DNA of 23,936 nucleotides from a virus: the IMG/VR virus record IMGVR_UViG_3300021957_000303, positions 1 through 23,936 of that record, one strand, 5' to 3'. This document shows, piece by piece, positions 22,717-23,936 of this stretch (its first letter is position 1; every line of letters begins with the position of its first letter). The notes beneath the pieces are model-generated. The model was not told where the DNA came from. It ran no database searches and saw only the letters and a program-made list of their open reading frames with translations. The position numbers were made by a program, and so were the translations under genes.

Positions 22717-23148
22717 CTACCATTTACGACAAGACCAGTATCTTGCTTTATGACGTGGTCCTGGTGAATCACAATTGTGTCTAGCTCTAAAGTTCTTTCT
22801 AGCCTGTGGATTTGATTTTCTAATTCTCATTGTCCCACCTTTAGCATCTCCACCTTGACCAAAGTTTACCTTAACAACATTTCCTTTTGGATTCTTTACA
22901 TATACTTTAAACTTTTTAGCATCACCTTGCATAGGTTTACCAAGTTTTACTTTTCTTCCTTGATATTCTGCTTCATTAATATCTTCTGGTAATCTCAGAT
23001 ATTCAAAAGTGTATCCGTGTCCCTTTCCATCTACTTCATAGTAGATTTCCATTTCTTCTTTTACACAATTAGGAACTTTTTTTCCATTTTTGTCTTTCAT
23101 ACCGACTTGTTTGTATCCTACCCAACAAGTTCCTCTTGTTTCGTTCAT
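22717..23148 (-). CDS. Two-module protein with internal INE|A site
   Basis: A 143-residue basic protein. I chose the ATG at 23146-23148 because AAGGA lies about eight bases upstream; the longer open frame to 23292 overlaps the preceding gene in another frame and looks like a shadow. Module one, TRGTCWVGYKQVGMKDKNGK followed by VPNCV (4-29), has two cysteines. After LPEDINE|AE, an exact I-N-E|A site at E59, module two starts: YQGRKVKLGKP (62-72), KKFKVYVKNPKGNVVKVNFG (76-95), and a Cys/Arg-rich end FRARHNCDSPGP...ARYWSC. Both modules recur, in my memory, in marine T4-like phage proteins of unknown function. The protease site exactly between them suggests a cleavable fusion. The end could bind metal or nucleic acid. 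Confidence 0.72.
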   Translation of the reverse strand: MNETRGTCWVGYKQVGMKDKNGKKVPNCVKEEMEIYYEVDGKGHGYTFEYLRLPEDINEAEYQGRKVKLGKPMQGDAKKFKVYVKNPKGNVVKVNFGQGGDAKGGTMRIRKSNPQARKNFRARHNCDSPGPRHKARYWSCRKW

Positions 23149-23152
23149 AGTC

Positions 23153-23936
23153 TTATCCTTTCTTCCAACCACCACCTGCGGCTTTGTATTGTTTTGCTGC
23201 CCAACCATTTGCATAAGCTGATGGATATACATCAAACTTCTTTTTTGCTTGAGATTTATAATACGACCACTTAGATTTATCTGTTGGAACATTCTTTTCC
23301 AAGAACATATTTAGTTTATCTTCAGCTACTACTTCTTTCACTGCTGTCTTAACAAGTTCTTTAATGTTCATTGTTGTCTCCTCGTTTGTTTTTACTTCAT
23401 TAATAATTCCACCTCGTTCATTATACCATTTTCTAAATTGTGCTGGTGAACCTACGGTAACTTGACCTGTTGCAATTTTTTCTGCTGCTTTTTCAATGTT
23501 TGGTAAAGCACTTCTCTTTAATAAAAATATATCTTTAACTTTAATTTGATTAACGAGTATTTCGTTCCACCCGTGTTCTGATTTTTCATCTTTTTGACTT
23601 AATATGTGTTTTTTAATTTGTTTTTTGTATTTATCGATAATTTTATAACACATATCAATATACTTTTTAATCCATTTTCTTTTGTATGGCCCTAATGCTT
23701 TTTTAACATTTTTTTTGTGTGCTTGGTGGTCATATTGAGTATCACCATAACCTGTTTCTTTCCTCACTTCAGCATCAACTTTATCTTGTATCTTGTCCCA
23801 AGAATTTTCGTCTATTTTAAGTTTTTCAGTTCCACTTTGTATTTCTTTCCTCATTTTTCTACCGATAGTATCACCTGCTAACCAATACGGGTCAATCCAT
23901 CTACGACCTGTTTTGTCTGGGTGGGTTTGCATATCT
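23153..23936 (-). CDS. 3' part of a gene cut by the window edge, YPSAYANGWAAK module
   Basis: The frame is open to the right edge (a GAT codon precedes the first ATG at 23930-23932), so the true start is probably outside. The visible 260 residues have a basic helical N-terminal part (ALGPYKRKWIKKYIDMCYK; KAAEKIATGQVTVGSPAQF) that I do not recognise. The C-terminal ~45 residues are a compact module, WSYYKSQAKKKFDVYPSAY then ANGWAAKQYKAAGGGWKKG, of the DUF5872 type (name from memory), common in phage and mobile DNA. The two parts are separated by RGGIINE|V and an internal ATG with a strong ribosome binding site, so a 72-aa protein starting MNIKELVKTAVKEV may be made separately. Confidence 0.7.
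   Translation of the reverse strand, partial: DMQTHPDKTGRRWIDPYWLAGDTIGRKMRKEIQSGTEKLKIDENSWDKIQDKVDAEVRKETGYGDTQYDHQAHKKNVKKALGPYKRKWIKKYIDMCYKIIDKYKKQIKKHILSQKDEKSEHGWNEILVNQIKVKDIFLLKRSALPNIEKAAEKIATGQVTVGSPAQFRKWYNERGGIINEVKTNEETTMNIKELVKTAVKEVVAEDKLNMFLEKNVPTDKSKWSYYKSQAKKKFDVYPSAYANGWAAKQYKAAGGGWKKG
23369..23383 (-). promoter_or_regulatory. Strong internal ribosome binding site and start
   Basis: On the minus strand GAGGAGA (23377-23383) is followed after five bases by an in-frame ATG (23369-23371). It is among the best Shine-Dalgarno sites of the window, yet lies inside an open frame that continues upstream. It would yield a 72-aa protein, MNIKELVKTA..., holding the YPSAYANGWAAK module. 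Confidence 0.65.

Noticed and set aside
22710-22772. 21-codon extension of the three-enzyme protein
   Set aside because: It lies inside the preceding gene, whereas the ATG at 22707-22709 has AGGAG at proper spacing overlapping that gene's stop.
23149-23292. N-terminal extension of the 143-aa gene
   Set aside because: The first 48 codons overlap the upstream gene in another frame and give a low-quality sequence; the ATG at 23146-23148 has its own AAGGA site.
1-23936. tRNA genes, integrase, attachment sites or insertion sequences
   Set aside because: I saw no cloverleaf-like sequence, integrase motif, transposase or terminal repeats; nearly all sequence is taken up by head-region genes.

Overview
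The window is a tightly packed, A+T-rich segment of a T4-like tailed phage (Caudoviricetes, myovirus-type head genes). Every gene I accept lies on the minus strand, so transcription runs from high to low coordinates. Recognisable T4-type head genes are the large terminase (gp17, 15813-17381), portal (gp20, 13972-15798), prohead protease (gp21, 10164-10784), acidic scaffold (gp22, 3525-4706) and major capsid protein (gp23, 1861-3510). Two probable neck proteins (65-1724) follow. The style (A+T-rich, short intergenic gaps, TAATG/ATGA start-stop overlaps, phage-encoded ribosomal protein bS21) fits uncultured marine T4-like viruses. Strong AGGAG-type ribosome binding sites argue for a host that uses Shine-Dalgarno initiation; beyond that the host cannot be fixed from sequence.

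Layout in transcription order: (1) 23936-18858, a cut-off gene ending in a small YPSAYANGWAAK module, a 143-aa two-module protein, and a 1283-aa multidomain protein joining a tRNA nucleotidyltransferase (CCA-enzyme/PcnB-like) head, an NMNAT-like nucleotidylyltransferase and an ATP/NAD-grasp polynucleotide-ligase-like domain; (2) 18849-17381, a zinc-ribbon protein, two small proteins and a signal-peptide/coiled-coil/TM protein; (3) terminase and portal; (4) 13906-5091, some eleven head-region genes, most of unknown function, with the prohead protease embedded among them; (5) bS21, scaffold, major capsid protein, a rho-independent terminator, then neck genes.

The unifying observation is a probable capsid-targeting and prohead-proteolysis code. 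In T4, gp21 cuts after [L/I]-x-E and internal head proteins carry a short N-terminal capsid-targeting sequence ending in such a site. Here the capsid protein has IDE|A at residues 61-64, the protease INE|A at 18-21 and the scaffold LKE|A at 5-8. Many proteins of region 4 start with an almost identical 9-10 residue leader (MIKLKxLLxE type) ending in [L/I]-x-E. One protein has a complete second leader in its middle, and the three-enzyme protein has LTE|D, IQE|G, ISE|Q, LIE|G and LIE|G at or near its domain borders. I infer that the phage fills its prohead with a large set of internal proteins, including a polyprotein of RNA/nucleotide-modifying enzymes that could be cut by the protease and delivered with the genome. 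This is an inference from motifs; the motif is short and occurs by chance, so proteomics of virions would be decisive.
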